Origin: an uncultured Lachnospiraceae bacterium
GTDB taxonomy: Bacteria; Bacillota; Clostridia; Lachnospirales; Lachnospiraceae
Length of the DNA stretch: 41,992 bases
Direction: 5' to 3'
Assembly (NCBI GenBank): GCA_910588285.1
Contig: CAJUQB010000044.1
Span: forward strand, 1 to 41,992
This document shows, one piece after another, positions 1 through 7,180 of the stretch. The notes below the pieces were generated by a model. It was not told the DNA's origin, did not search any database, and saw only the letters and a program-made list of their open reading frames with translations. The translations under genes were made by a program, and so were the position numbers. How positions within the stretch are numbered: the first letter of the stretch is position 1; each line of letters starts with the position of its first letter.

Positions 1-70
1 CGGAATACCCTCGCTTCGCTGGGGCAGACCCTGCGCAGCTAGTGCGCATTCCTGACCCGTAAAAAGTAAC
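1..70. repeat. Partial copy of dispersed structured repeat (copy A)
   Basis: The right end of an intergenic repeat that also occurs in full at 6769-6914 and 34613-34759. Shared parts are the TGCGCAGCTAGTGCGCATTC hairpin segment and the tail reading CCTGACCCGT followed by AAAAGTAAC-type sequence. The left part (about 1-31) differs from the full copies, so this is either a variant internal module or a divergent copy cut by the window edge. It lies immediately downstream of ruvB. Confidence 0.75.
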
Positions 71-73
71 CTT

Positions 74-1072
74 TTATTCGCTTTTTTGGACCCCAAAATG
101 CTGGTAAGCAAAGTCCGTGGCCACCCGCCCCTTGGGGGTACGGTTCAGGAAGCCGTTTTTCACAAGATAGGGCTCATAGACATCCTCAATCGTACCTGCA
201 TCCTCGCCGATGGCCGCCGCCAGGGTATCTAAGCCCACTGGTCCCCCCTGAAACTTTTCAATAATCATCAGCAGAATATTTCTGTCATTCTGGTCCAACC
301 CCAGCTTGTCCACCTCCAGAAGATCCAGGGCAAAGGAAGCCACCTCCTTTGTGATCCGCCCATCGTATTTTACCTGTGCAAAATCCCGCACCCGCTTCAG
401 CAGGCGGTTGGCCAGACGGGGGGTTCCCCGGGAGCGGCGGGCCATCTCAAATGCCCCCTCCTCCTCGATCTCCACCCCAAGCTTTCTGGCGGAATGGAGA
501 ATAATCGTCTTAAGCTCCTGGGGCGTATAGAATTCCAGGTGATGCACCACCCCAAACCGATCCCGCAGAGGCGCTGACAGCAGCCCTGCTCTGGTGGTGG
601 CCCCCACCAGGGTAAAATGGGGCAGATCCAGGCGGATGGAACGGGCGGTAGGACCCTTTCCGATCATCACGTCAATGACATAGTCCTCCATGGCCGGGTA
701 CAGCACCTCCTCCACCTGCCGGTTCAGCCGGTGGATCTCATCCACGAACAAAACGTCCCCCTCCTGGAGCCCGCTTAGGATTGCAGCCATTTCCCCGGGC
801 TTTCCGATGGCCGGCCCGGAGGTAATCTTGATATGCACCTGCATCTCATTGGCAATAATCCCGGCCAGGGTAGTCTTTCCAAGGCCCGGCGGCCCGTAGA
901 ACAGGACATGGTCCAGGGCCTCCCCCCGCTGCTTGGCCGCCTCAATATAGACCTTCAGGTTCTTCTTGGCCTTTTCCTGCCCAATGTAATCCTCCAGTGT
1001 CTGGGGGCGCAGGCTCTTCTCAATGTTCAGATCCTCCTCCTGGATCTGGGTTGAAATCACACGCTTTTCCAT
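74..1072 (-). CDS. ruvB: Holliday junction branch migration ATPase RuvB
   Basis: AAA+ motor that, as a hexameric ring loaded by RuvA, pumps DNA through Holliday junctions during recombinational repair in the cytoplasm. The 332-residue length is normal for the family. Visible motifs: Walker A GPPGLGKTT at residues 60-68, Walker B DEIH at 111-114, sensor-1 segment GATTRAG near 157-163, then the LRDRFG arginine-finger region near 169-174, and a C-terminal winged-helix region ending in the typical TPKGR segment. The start is supported by AAGGAG six bases upstream. It lies 39 bp downstream of ruvA, in the usual ruvA-ruvB order. Nothing is odd about it. Confidence 0.98.
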   Translation of the reverse strand: MEKRVISTQIQEEDLNIEKSLRPQTLEDYIGQEKAKKNLKVYIEAAKQRGEALDHVLFYGPPGLGKTTLAGIIANEMQVHIKITSGPAIGKPGEMAAILSGLQEGDVLFVDEIHRLNRQVEEVLYPAMEDYVIDVMIGKGPTARSIRLDLPHFTLVGATTRAGLLSAPLRDRFGVVHHLEFYTPQELKTIILHSARKLGVEIEEEGAFEMARRSRGTPRLANRLLKRVRDFAQVKYDGRITKEVASFALDLLEVDKLGLDQNDRNILLMIIEKFQGGPVGLDTLAAAIGEDAGTIEDVYEPYLVKNGFLNRTPKGRVATDFAYQHFGVQKSE

Positions 1073-1111
1073 TTATTACTCCTTTTTTGCCCTTGAATCC
1101 CAGGGCATGCT

Positions 1112-1723
1112 CTATAGCAGGGACATCTGCCGCAGGGAAGCCTTCAGCACTTCCTCCACTGTCGTCTCCTCGGAAATCTCCACCCCGTTTACTGCCTTCA
1201 TGGCTTCCCCGGAGCTGTAGCCTAAGGCCACCAGCGCCTCCACAGCCTCCTGCCGGACGGTTCCCTTGGCCCCGGCTCCGGATGCCAGCTCACGGGCTTC
1301 CTGCTCCACAAAGGTGTCTGCCAGGCTCAGCTTGTCCTTCAATTCGATAATCAGCCGCTGGGCCGTCTTCTTCCCGATTCCCGGGGCCTTTGCAATGGTC
1401 TTGTCGTCATCCGCCAGAACTGCAAATCTTAAGTCGTCCGGCGTCATTACAGAGAGAATGGCCAGCGCTCCTTTTGGCCCGATGCCGCTGACCCCGATCA
1501 GCAGCTTGAATACCATCAGGTCGTCCCGGGTCAGGAAGCCGTACAGCAGCATGGCATCCTCCCGGACATAGGTGTAGGTATAAATCTTTACCTCCTGCCC
1601 CACCCCTTCCAGGGAATCAATGATGCTCCCGGGAATCCGGATATTGTAGCCAATGCCGTGGTTCTCCACCACAATGGTATCCTGGGCAATCTCCACCAGC
1701 TCCCCTTTTATATATGAATACAT
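1112..1723 (-). CDS. ruvA: Holliday junction branch migration protein RuvA
   Basis: Tetrameric junction-binding subunit that targets RuvB to Holliday junctions. The 203-residue protein shows the N-terminal OB-fold start (MYSYIKGELVE), two helix-hairpin-helix motifs (GVSGIGPKGAL near residues 78-88 and APGIGKKTAQRLI near 113-125), a flexible linker, and a C-terminal three-helix domain with the LGYSSGEA segment that contacts RuvB. Its ATG directly follows the TAA stop of the Gx-transporter gene (TAA then ATG with no gap), with GGAGG inside the end of that gene, so translational coupling is likely. It forms one minus-strand unit with miaB, the NusG-II gene, the Gx transporter and ruvB. Confidence 0.97.
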   Translation of the reverse strand: MYSYIKGELVEIAQDTIVVENHGIGYNIRIPGSIIDSLEGVGQEVKIYTYTYVREDAMLLYGFLTRDDLMVFKLLIGVSGIGPKGALAILSVMTPDDLRFAVLADDDKTIAKAPGIGKKTAQRLIIELKDKLSLADTFVEQEARELASGAGAKGTVRQEAVEALVALGYSSGEAMKAVNGVEISEETTVEEVLKASLRQMSLL

Positions 1724-2245
1724 TTATGTTTTCCTCCATTCATTGTTTGGCAGCCGCTTCAAAAGCTCCCCGGCCACCAGCCCGATGAGCCCGCCGGTTA
1801 CTGTTCCCGCAAAAAACAGGATTGACATATAATACAGCAGATTTAAATTCTCCACCACCAGAGCCGCCACCAGTAGCTGACCCAGGTTATGAAAAATCCC
1901 CCCGGCCACACTCACCGGCAGCAGGCCCATGTTCAGGATTTTTTTGAGAAAAAACATCACCAGGAAGCTCAAAAGCCCTCCGGCCAGGCTGTACAGGATA
2001 CTGGCCAGGTTCCCGAACAGGAAGCCTGCCAGAAAAATCCGCGCCGCAGAGATCATCAGTGCCTCCCCCGCTCCCAGCCGGTACAGGGCCAGCAAAACCA
2101 CCAGGTTGGCAAGCCCCAGCTTGATTCCCGGTATGCCAAAGGAGATGGGAATCAGTGTCTCTACATAGTTGCACAGCAGGGCCAGGGCCAGCAGCATGCC
2201 CAGCAGCGCGCAGGTCTGCCCTGCACTTCGTTTCTTCCGTTTCAT
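1724..2245 (-). CDS. Gx transporter family membrane protein (heptaprenyl diphosphate synthase component I-like)
   Basis: A 173-residue polytopic membrane protein with a basic N-terminus (MKRKKR) and about five hydrophobic segments (roughly 12-30, 41-56, 63-80, 85-100, 110-160). The signature stretch ISFGIPGIKLGLANLV and the GIFHNLGQL segment match the family annotated as Gx transporter or heptaprenyl diphosphate synthase component I. The substrate is not established; an ECF-type S-component role for a redox or quinone-like precursor is only a guess. In clostridia it commonly sits beside a NusG domain II gene, as here. It abuts ruvA without spacing. The 110-bp gap upstream, before the NusG-II stop, holds a 39-bp tandem repeat. 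Confidence 0.85.
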   Translation of the reverse strand: MKRKKRSAGQTCALLGMLLALALLCNYVETLIPISFGIPGIKLGLANLVVLLALYRLGAGEALMISAARIFLAGFLFGNLASILYSLAGGLLSFLVMFFLKKILNMGLLPVSVAGGIFHNLGQLLVAALVVENLNLLYYMSILFFAGTVTGGLIGLVAGELLKRLPNNEWRKT

Positions 2246-2270
2246 TGCTGCCCCCTTCCCTACTGTTTTC

Positions 2271-2356
2271 GGCTGCCCAAAACGGGCCGCTCCATCCTGT
2301 CAATCATCTGGATGCCTCAAACGGGCCGCTCCATCCTGTCAATCATCCGGCTGCCC
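2271..2356. repeat. 39-bp tandem duplication between NusG-II and Gx-transporter genes
   Basis: Two full units (2271-2309 and 2310-2348), about 35 of 39 positions identical, followed by the first 8 bases of a third unit that runs into the 3' end of the NusG-II gene. The shared core is ACGGGCCGCTCCATCCTGTC followed by AATCATC. The repeat fills most of the intercistronic gap. No ORF or clear terminator is seen in it. Confidence 0.9.
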
Positions 2357-2745
2357 TATCTTGTCATGGCATCCAGCTTCTGTTTCCCGGCTGCGTTCAG
2401 AATACGCACCACAATCCGGTTGGGAAGGCAGACAATCTCCTCCCCCCCATGGGAAATGGCCCGGTGCTCCACGCAGATCTGATCCGGGCAGTCCGCCCAC
2501 ACCATGGAAGCCTTCCCCTCTGCAATCACCAGGCGGTTGGTGGCCTGCTGCTTTGTGGGAAGCGGAATCTCCCTGGCCTCTGCCAGAGGATAGGTTCCCA
2601 CCGTCTCCCCGTCTACAGACACCTCTGCCATGGTTCCCGGGCTGGAATACCCGAAAAGGAACCAGAGCATCCCTGCTACTGCAAGCACCAGCACAATGCT
2701 CAAAAACACCCAGTCCCGTTTTTTTCGTTTACACTGCTTTTCCAT
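2356..2745 (-). CDS. NusG domain II-containing membrane-anchored protein
   Basis: About 129 residues: a short basic N-terminus (KQCKRKKRDW), one transmembrane helix (WVFLSIVLVLAVAGMLWFLF), then an exported beta-rich domain with the DCPDQICVEHRAIS and GEEIVCLPNRIVV blocks typical of the NusG domain II family (PF07009). The ORF stays open to 2772, but the first nine codons lie wholly inside the end of miaB in another frame. The internal ATG at 2745 has AGAGGA nine bases upstream and overlaps the miaB stop by 17 bp, so I prefer it. Partners are unknown; the family is usually found beside Gx transporters, ApbE or Rnf-type redox genes. The paired cysteines could be functional. Confidence 0.85.
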   Translation of the reverse strand: MEKQCKRKKRDWVFLSIVLVLAVAGMLWFLFGYSSPGTMAEVSVDGETVGTYPLAEAREIPLPTKQQATNRLVIAEGKASMVWADCPDQICVEHRAISHGGEEIVCLPNRIVVRILNAAGKQKLDAMTR

Positions 2746-4207
2746 AATAATAAAATCCTCTGCATTCCACAAGCTCTACTTTGACATAGGTGCCGATCAT
2801 GGATGCATCTCCCGGGATATGGACCACCGAATTGTTGCTGAGCCGCCCGGTCACCAGAGAAGCATCCTGATGGTTTACCTCCTCCACCAAAATCTCCTGG
2901 ACCTGGCCTGTAAGTCCCTCCGCCTTTTGGGAAGCAATCTGCTGGACCTCCCCCAGGAGCCGGTCAAACCGTTCCTTGATCACAGCCTCCGGAACCTGGT
3001 TCTCCATGACAGCTGCCGGCGTTCCGGTCCGCTTGGAATAAATAAAGGTAAAGGCGCTGTCATACCGCACCCTGCGCACCACATCCATGGTTTCCTCAAA
3101 ATCCTCCTCCGTCTCCCCCGGGAAGCCCACAATGATATCCGTGGTAATGGCAATATCCGGTATGGCCCGGCGGATCCGTTCCACCAGCGCAAGATACTGC
3201 TCCTTGGTGTACCGGCGATTCATTTCCTTCAAAATCCGGCTGCTTCCCGACTGCAGGGGCAGGTGCAGATGGCGGCAGATTTTCCCGGATGCTGCCATCA
3301 CATCAATCAGTTCCTGGGACAGATCCTTGGGATGGGAGGTCATAAAGCGGATCCGCCGGATGCCCTCTATCTGCTCCACCTCTGCCAGCAGCCGGGCAAA
3401 GGACATGGGCTCCTCCAAATTCTTCCCGTAGGAATTCACATTCTGTCCCAGCAGCATCACCTCAGATACCCCGTCCCGGGACAGCCTGCGGATCTCCTTT
3501 AGAATATCCTGGGGGCTGCGGCTGCGCTCCCGCCCTCTCACATAGGGCACAATGCAGTAGCTGCAGAAATTGTTGCAGCCAAACATAATGTTGACGCCGG
3601 ATTTGAAGCTGTATTTGCGCTCCACCGGAAGCTCCTCCACGATCCGGTCCGTGTCCTCCCAGATATCAATGACCATGCCCTGGTTCTCAAAGACTGCTGT
3701 CACCAGCTCTGCAAATTTATAAATATTGTGGGTTCCAAAGATCAGATCCACAAACCGGTAGCTGGTCCGCAGCTTGTCCACCACAGCCGTCTCCTGCATC
3801 ATGCAGCCGCACAGCGCAATCCTTGTATGGGGATTCTGCTTCTTCCAGTTATTCAGATACCCCAGCCGCCCATATACCTTGTTGTTGGCATTTTCACGGA
3901 CCGTACAGGTATTGTAAATGACAAAATCCGCTTCCTCGGACTCGGACTGCTGATAGCCGATAATTTCCAGGATCCCCCGCAGCTTTTCCGAGTCTCTGGC
4001 ATTCATCTGGCAGCCAAAGGTCTTGACCATGGCCGCCAGAGGGCGTCCGATGCGCAGGGTCTCTTCCTTCACATATTGCCGGGCCTTTGCCATGAAATAA
4101 TACTGCCGGGCCGGCTCCTCTGTGGGGGGGGTTGCATTGATATCTATCTTGTCCAAATCAATTTCATGATACATTTTTCTTGACTTTCTCACCTTTCTAT
4201 CATACAA
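2729..4207 (-). CDS. miaB: tRNA-2-methylthio-N6-dimethylallyladenosine synthase MiaB
   Basis: Radical-SAM methylthiotransferase that modifies i6A37 in tRNAs reading UNN codons. Domains in order: N-terminal UPF0004 domain with cluster cysteines C66 (KTFGCQMN), C101 (NTCTVRE) and C135 (CGCMMQE); radical SAM core with C211-x3-C215-x2-C218 (GCNNFCSYC), preceding the VPYVRGRE motif that is MiaB-type; and a C-terminal TRAM domain from about residue 425. At 492 residues it is a little long because of an N-terminal extension. The ATG at 4207 has GAGGA just upstream; the internal ATG at 4174 (MYHEIDLDK) is an alternative closer to the common family start. It heads the run that continues to ruvB. Confidence 0.97.
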   Translation of the reverse strand: MYDRKVRKSRKMYHEIDLDKIDINATPPTEEPARQYYFMAKARQYVKEETLRIGRPLAAMVKTFGCQMNARDSEKLRGILEIIGYQQSESEEADFVIYNTCTVRENANNKVYGRLGYLNNWKKQNPHTRIALCGCMMQETAVVDKLRTSYRFVDLIFGTHNIYKFAELVTAVFENQGMVIDIWEDTDRIVEELPVERKYSFKSGVNIMFGCNNFCSYCIVPYVRGRERSRSPQDILKEIRRLSRDGVSEVMLLGQNVNSYGKNLEEPMSFARLLAEVEQIEGIRRIRFMTSHPKDLSQELIDVMAASGKICRHLHLPLQSGSSRILKEMNRRYTKEQYLALVERIRRAIPDIAITTDIIVGFPGETEEDFEETMDVVRRVRYDSAFTFIYSKRTGTPAAVMENQVPEAVIKERFDRLLGEVQQIASQKAEGLTGQVQEILVEEVNHQDASLVTGRLSNNSVVHIPGDASMIGTYVKVELVECRGFYYYGKAV

Positions 4208-4400
4208 TCCTCATACTCCTTGCTCCACCAGGCATGATATCCTCTGCTTCCAGTCACAATATCATCAGGATGCTTTACAAGATTGAGTAACGTTTTACAT
4301 CCAGATGATAAATTCCGGATGGTACCTAATCCATATTTTGTTTCAATATGCTTATCTGGAGTCAGCTTTGCCTCATCCACCTGCTGAATGAAATTTATTT
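4189..4400 (-). pseudogene. Gene remnant upstream of miaB (unrecognised, possibly DUF4869-like)
   Basis: The reading frame is open from a TAA near 4406 to a stop at 4189 and encodes about 71 residues. It has no good start: only a GTG at 4380 and no convincing ribosome binding site. The segment NLSSGCKTLLNLVKHPDDIV faintly resembles the LSGGVKTL block of DUF4869-type proteins, but I would not rely on it. The frame ends inside the miaB 5' region. A truncated accessory gene is more likely than a working one. Confidence 0.3.
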
Positions 4401-4474
4401 CAATTTCTTTTTATTGTATCATCAATGTTGATTCGTTTCAAATTGATCTCGATGATATGATCTTTTGTGCCCGT

Positions 4475-6349
4475 TTACATCGTTTGGAAAGGCCCTGCAA
4501 TTTCCTCGGACGGCATTTCCTCCAGGCCGCTTTCAAGAGTGATTTCCGGCAATTTCTTTAAGAACTGCTCCACGTTGCGATAGGCAATGCCGTCCTCTGT
4601 ATTCAGGTTCCCACCAAGATACAATACAAATCTACCTGCCAGCTTTCCGAACCGGTGGGAAGTGAGGTCAAGCTTCTCTTGATCCAACAGATGCCTGGCC
4701 TGCTCCCAGACGCATTGGTCACTGTGCTTAATCTCATAAATGGCGCAGACACTGTTCTTTTTATCAAAGATAACCATATCGAACTCACCGCTGACAAACA
4801 TAAGCTTGAATACCTCATAATCCTTTCCAAGCGCTTTGGATGTTTCCAACAGCACGATATCTTCCAGCATCCTTCCCCTGACTTCGCCCAGCAGGCGTTC
4901 TGTCACATATGATCTGGTTTCATTGTCCAGCATGCGGAATATATCGTCCTTCATCAGGGAGTGCACAAGCGCCTGTGCCTGGCAGTACCTCATACCGGGC
5001 TGCGTAAACAGGATCCGTTCTTCCCGTTCCATCCCGGCAATGCCATACTCAATAGGGCAGGGTACAATGAGATCCAAAGCCTCCAGGTATTTTTTTATCT
5101 GTATTACATGGGAAGGCGTAATCCCGATCTTCTGTTCCTCTTGGTTTTGAATATCCAGTATTTTCATCAGGTTTTTCGTAACTGCATCTTTATCAATGGC
5201 TTCAAGGATATCTGTCCGTTTTTTGGGATCGCGCTCCCGTTTTAAATTCCTTGCCGTAATGCCCAGGTCATGGGATACAAAATTTCTCGTCAGCACCTCC
5301 AGTACGAACCGATGATTCATATCCTCTATAATACGGTTAATCGCGCCGGTCAACTCCCCGGTCTCATAAAGGCTTTGCAGCTGGCCAAAATATTTCCCGA
5401 ATGCAAAGCAGGAAAGGGAATGCTGGATGTTTTTGCAGATGGCCGTATCAATATATCTGCGTGTGGATTCATCATCACGGAAAGCAACGCCTTCTTCCAG
5501 AAGCTCTTCATCGTCAAAATCTGTCTCCCCGGCTTTTAAAGTACCGCCGTAACGGATATATTCATCAATACTGTCAATTCTAAGAATACGGCTATATTCA
5601 CGGTATGGAATAAAAGTAGTATGGAATGTCCTTTCCCTATCATACAGTTCGTTGTCCCTGGCAAACCAAAACCCTAGGGAGTCCGTGCCGGAGAGCACAA
5701 TCCGCATCCCCATCGGCACATAAATATCGGACAGAAGAGCCGCGGAATCAATAAAATCCTCCATCAGCGTAACCTCATCTAAAAAAACATACCGGTATCC
5801 CACCTGATACAGCCGGTCTAAATCACGAGTGAGCTGATCCATCTCATCTATGGTACGCAGTTTGATATAGGCTGCCTTTGCAAAATCTTCTTCAGACATG
5901 TCTGCAATGGCCTGGAGGAGCATAGTGGTCTTTCCAGTCCTCCTAAGCCCATAAACCACACATACCCTTGTCCGCACATTTCCATAAAGATATTGGGGGA
6001 TCCGATGATAGATCTCTCTTTTCTCAAGTCCCTCTACACCGGCTGCCATTTCTGCAAGCTCGCTTCCTGTCCTTACCTTGGTTTCAAACTGCAGGCCCCT
6101 CTCTTCCAACCTTGGAAACTTCTTTTTCAGTTCTTTTAAACGCTTCTGGAGTTGCCTGCGCTCTTCAATCTGAGCACGGATTTCTTCTACTTCTCCCTCG
6201 CGGAGATACTGACTTTTTAGCTTCCCATTTTCTTTCCACTGGAGGTAATACCGGTTTTTTCCATTTATATTCTTCTTGGAAATATAGCCCGCAGGAAGCG
6301 TGGCAATCCGTTCTTCCATCTGGCGCATCAGACCATAGCTGTCAGTCAT
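4475..6349 (-). CDS. AAA ATPase with DUF6788-like N-terminus and PD-(D/E)XK-like C-terminus
   Basis: Large ATPase of the archaeal-type AAA/DUF4143 superfamily, cellular role unknown. Counting from the GTG at 6361: residues 20-80 resemble DUF6788 (GYISKKNINGKNRYYLQW, then a charged helix); Walker A GLRRTGKTT at 138-146; Walker B YVFLDE at 191-196; sensor LSGTDS at 213-218; a helical and winged middle; and a C-terminal nuclease-like core with MLE near 490, D518 in GEFDMV and E533-x-K535 in YEIKH. The start at 6349 fits the promoter, since transcription should begin near 6368 and AAAGG lies 11 bases upstream; ATG 6358 and GTG 6361 are alternatives. Some homologues are proposed defence or toxin-like ATPases; here no partner gene is next to it. 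Confidence 0.8.
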   Translation of the reverse strand: MTDSYGLMRQMEERIATLPAGYISKKNINGKNRYYLQWKENGKLKSQYLREGEVEEIRAQIEERRQLQKRLKELKKKFPRLEERGLQFETKVRTGSELAEMAAGVEGLEKREIYHRIPQYLYGNVRTRVCVVYGLRRTGKTTMLLQAIADMSEEDFAKAAYIKLRTIDEMDQLTRDLDRLYQVGYRYVFLDEVTLMEDFIDSAALLSDIYVPMGMRIVLSGTDSLGFWFARDNELYDRERTFHTTFIPYREYSRILRIDSIDEYIRYGGTLKAGETDFDDEELLEEGVAFRDDESTRRYIDTAICKNIQHSLSCFAFGKYFGQLQSLYETGELTGAINRIIEDMNHRFVLEVLTRNFVSHDLGITARNLKRERDPKKRTDILEAIDKDAVTKNLMKILDIQNQEEQKIGITPSHVIQIKKYLEALDLIVPCPIEYGIAGMEREERILFTQPGMRYCQAQALVHSLMKDDIFRMLDNETRSYVTERLLGEVRGRMLEDIVLLETSKALGKDYEVFKLMFVSGEFDMVIFDKKNSVCAIYEIKHSDQCVWEQARHLLDQEKLDLTSHRFGKLAGRFVLYLGGNLNTEDGIAYRNVEQFLKKLPEITLESGLEEMPSEEIAGPFQTM

Positions 6350-6374
6350 AGAAATCATCACCTTTCTTCCCCCT

Positions 6375-6411
6375 AGTATACCCTACCATAACCTACCCAT
6401 CAATAGGTTAT
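6375..6411 (-). promoter_or_regulatory. Sigma-A promoter with embedded palindromic operator for the AAA ATPase gene
   Basis: On the minus strand TTGATG (6403-6398), a 17-bp spacer, and TATACT (6380-6375). A perfect inverted repeat ATAACCTA-N8-TAGGTTAT (6388-6411) surrounds the -35 hexamer, which falls in its central spacer. Its position is what one expects of a repressor operator; the cognate regulator is unknown. Confidence 0.75.
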
Positions 6412-6768
6412 AGTACTCAACATAAATTATATTTCTACTTCTAATCCCCCCCACACAATGCACAAATTCTTCCTCCAACTGTGTATCCTGTTCCGATTTT
6501 CCCCATTTTCCAAACACAATACACACAAAACACACCTCAACTCCTACCCCAGTTTACGTCAACATCAAAGAAAGCCCCTAACATATATACATCTCCTTTT
6601 TTCTAAGCCTCGTCGTCTCTCAACCTTCGGCTGATTCTACTCTTTTCATGACATTCTCCAAATAATGTGAAAGCCTCACTTTTGGTTCGGCTTTCCTTCA
6701 TTATACATTTTCACAGCTCTTTCGTCAACAACTCCGATTTTTTCAAAAAGGAATCCGGCAGTCCCTCT
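6412..6768. other. Intergenic, AT-rich, no supported gene
   Basis: Nothing firm is found. On the minus strand a 15-codon frame at 6537-6584 (MLGAFFDVDVNWGRS) has AGGAG eight bases before its ATG, and a 32-codon frame lies at 6603-6701 without a clear ribosome binding site. A short hairpin GAAAGCC/GGCTTTC sits at 6669-6695. These could be the eroded edge of a lost gene. Confidence 0.4.
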
Positions 6769-6914
6769 GTTACTATTCACGGCCCGGAGGCCGCTCATAG
6801 CAACGATTCGGGACGATATTCCGAATTTTGCTGCGCAAAAATCGCCCCTCACTCCTGAATCATGTTCTCACGGAATGCGCAGCTAGTGCGCATTCCTGAC
6901 CCGTGAAAAGTAAC
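6769..6914. repeat. Dispersed structured repeat, full copy B (146 bp)
   Basis: Begins GTTACTATTCACGG and ends CCGTGAAAAGTAAC, which are 14-bp terminal inverted repeats with one mismatch. Inside are a GC hairpin (CGGCC/GGCCG near 6780-6793), a stem around GGGACGAT and ATCGCCCC (6810-6848), and the hairpin GAATGCGCA-GCTAG-TGCGCATTC (6873-6895). It is about 96% identical to the copy at 34613-34759. It encodes no protein. Confidence 0.9.
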
Positions 6915-7180
6915 GCCCCTCTCAATTGCTGCTGCCGGATATGTACTGTTTGATCCACTGCAAATTTCGGATCAGATTTAGATTCCCCTTCTCGGATTGA
7001 CCACACCTGCCTGCTTTTCGTTTATTGCTTCGAGTTTTTCTCCCTTATCATACATCTGGATAAGCTGAACCTACTTTTGATATCTTCTCTAATTTGTACT
7101 TATACTCTTGAAAAAAGGATGGCGCGGCATCACCGTCCTCCATGCAAGAGAGCATAATATTTTCCAGTAAGCAATAGGTT
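6915..7180. other. Intergenic region with a possible gene remnant
   Basis: On the minus strand an ATG at 7152 opens 34 codons (ending at 7048) with a natural-looking composition (FFQEYKYKLEKISKVG). It overlaps, in another frame, a second short frame (MYDKGEKLEAINEKQ) near 6990-7060. I recognise neither. They follow the phosphatase stop and probably are debris of a lost gene. Confidence 0.3.

Noticed and set aside
6537..6701. Two short minus-strand frames with a ribosome-binding-like site
   Set aside because: Fifteen and 32 codons without any recognisable similarity; kept only as a note in the intergenic entry.
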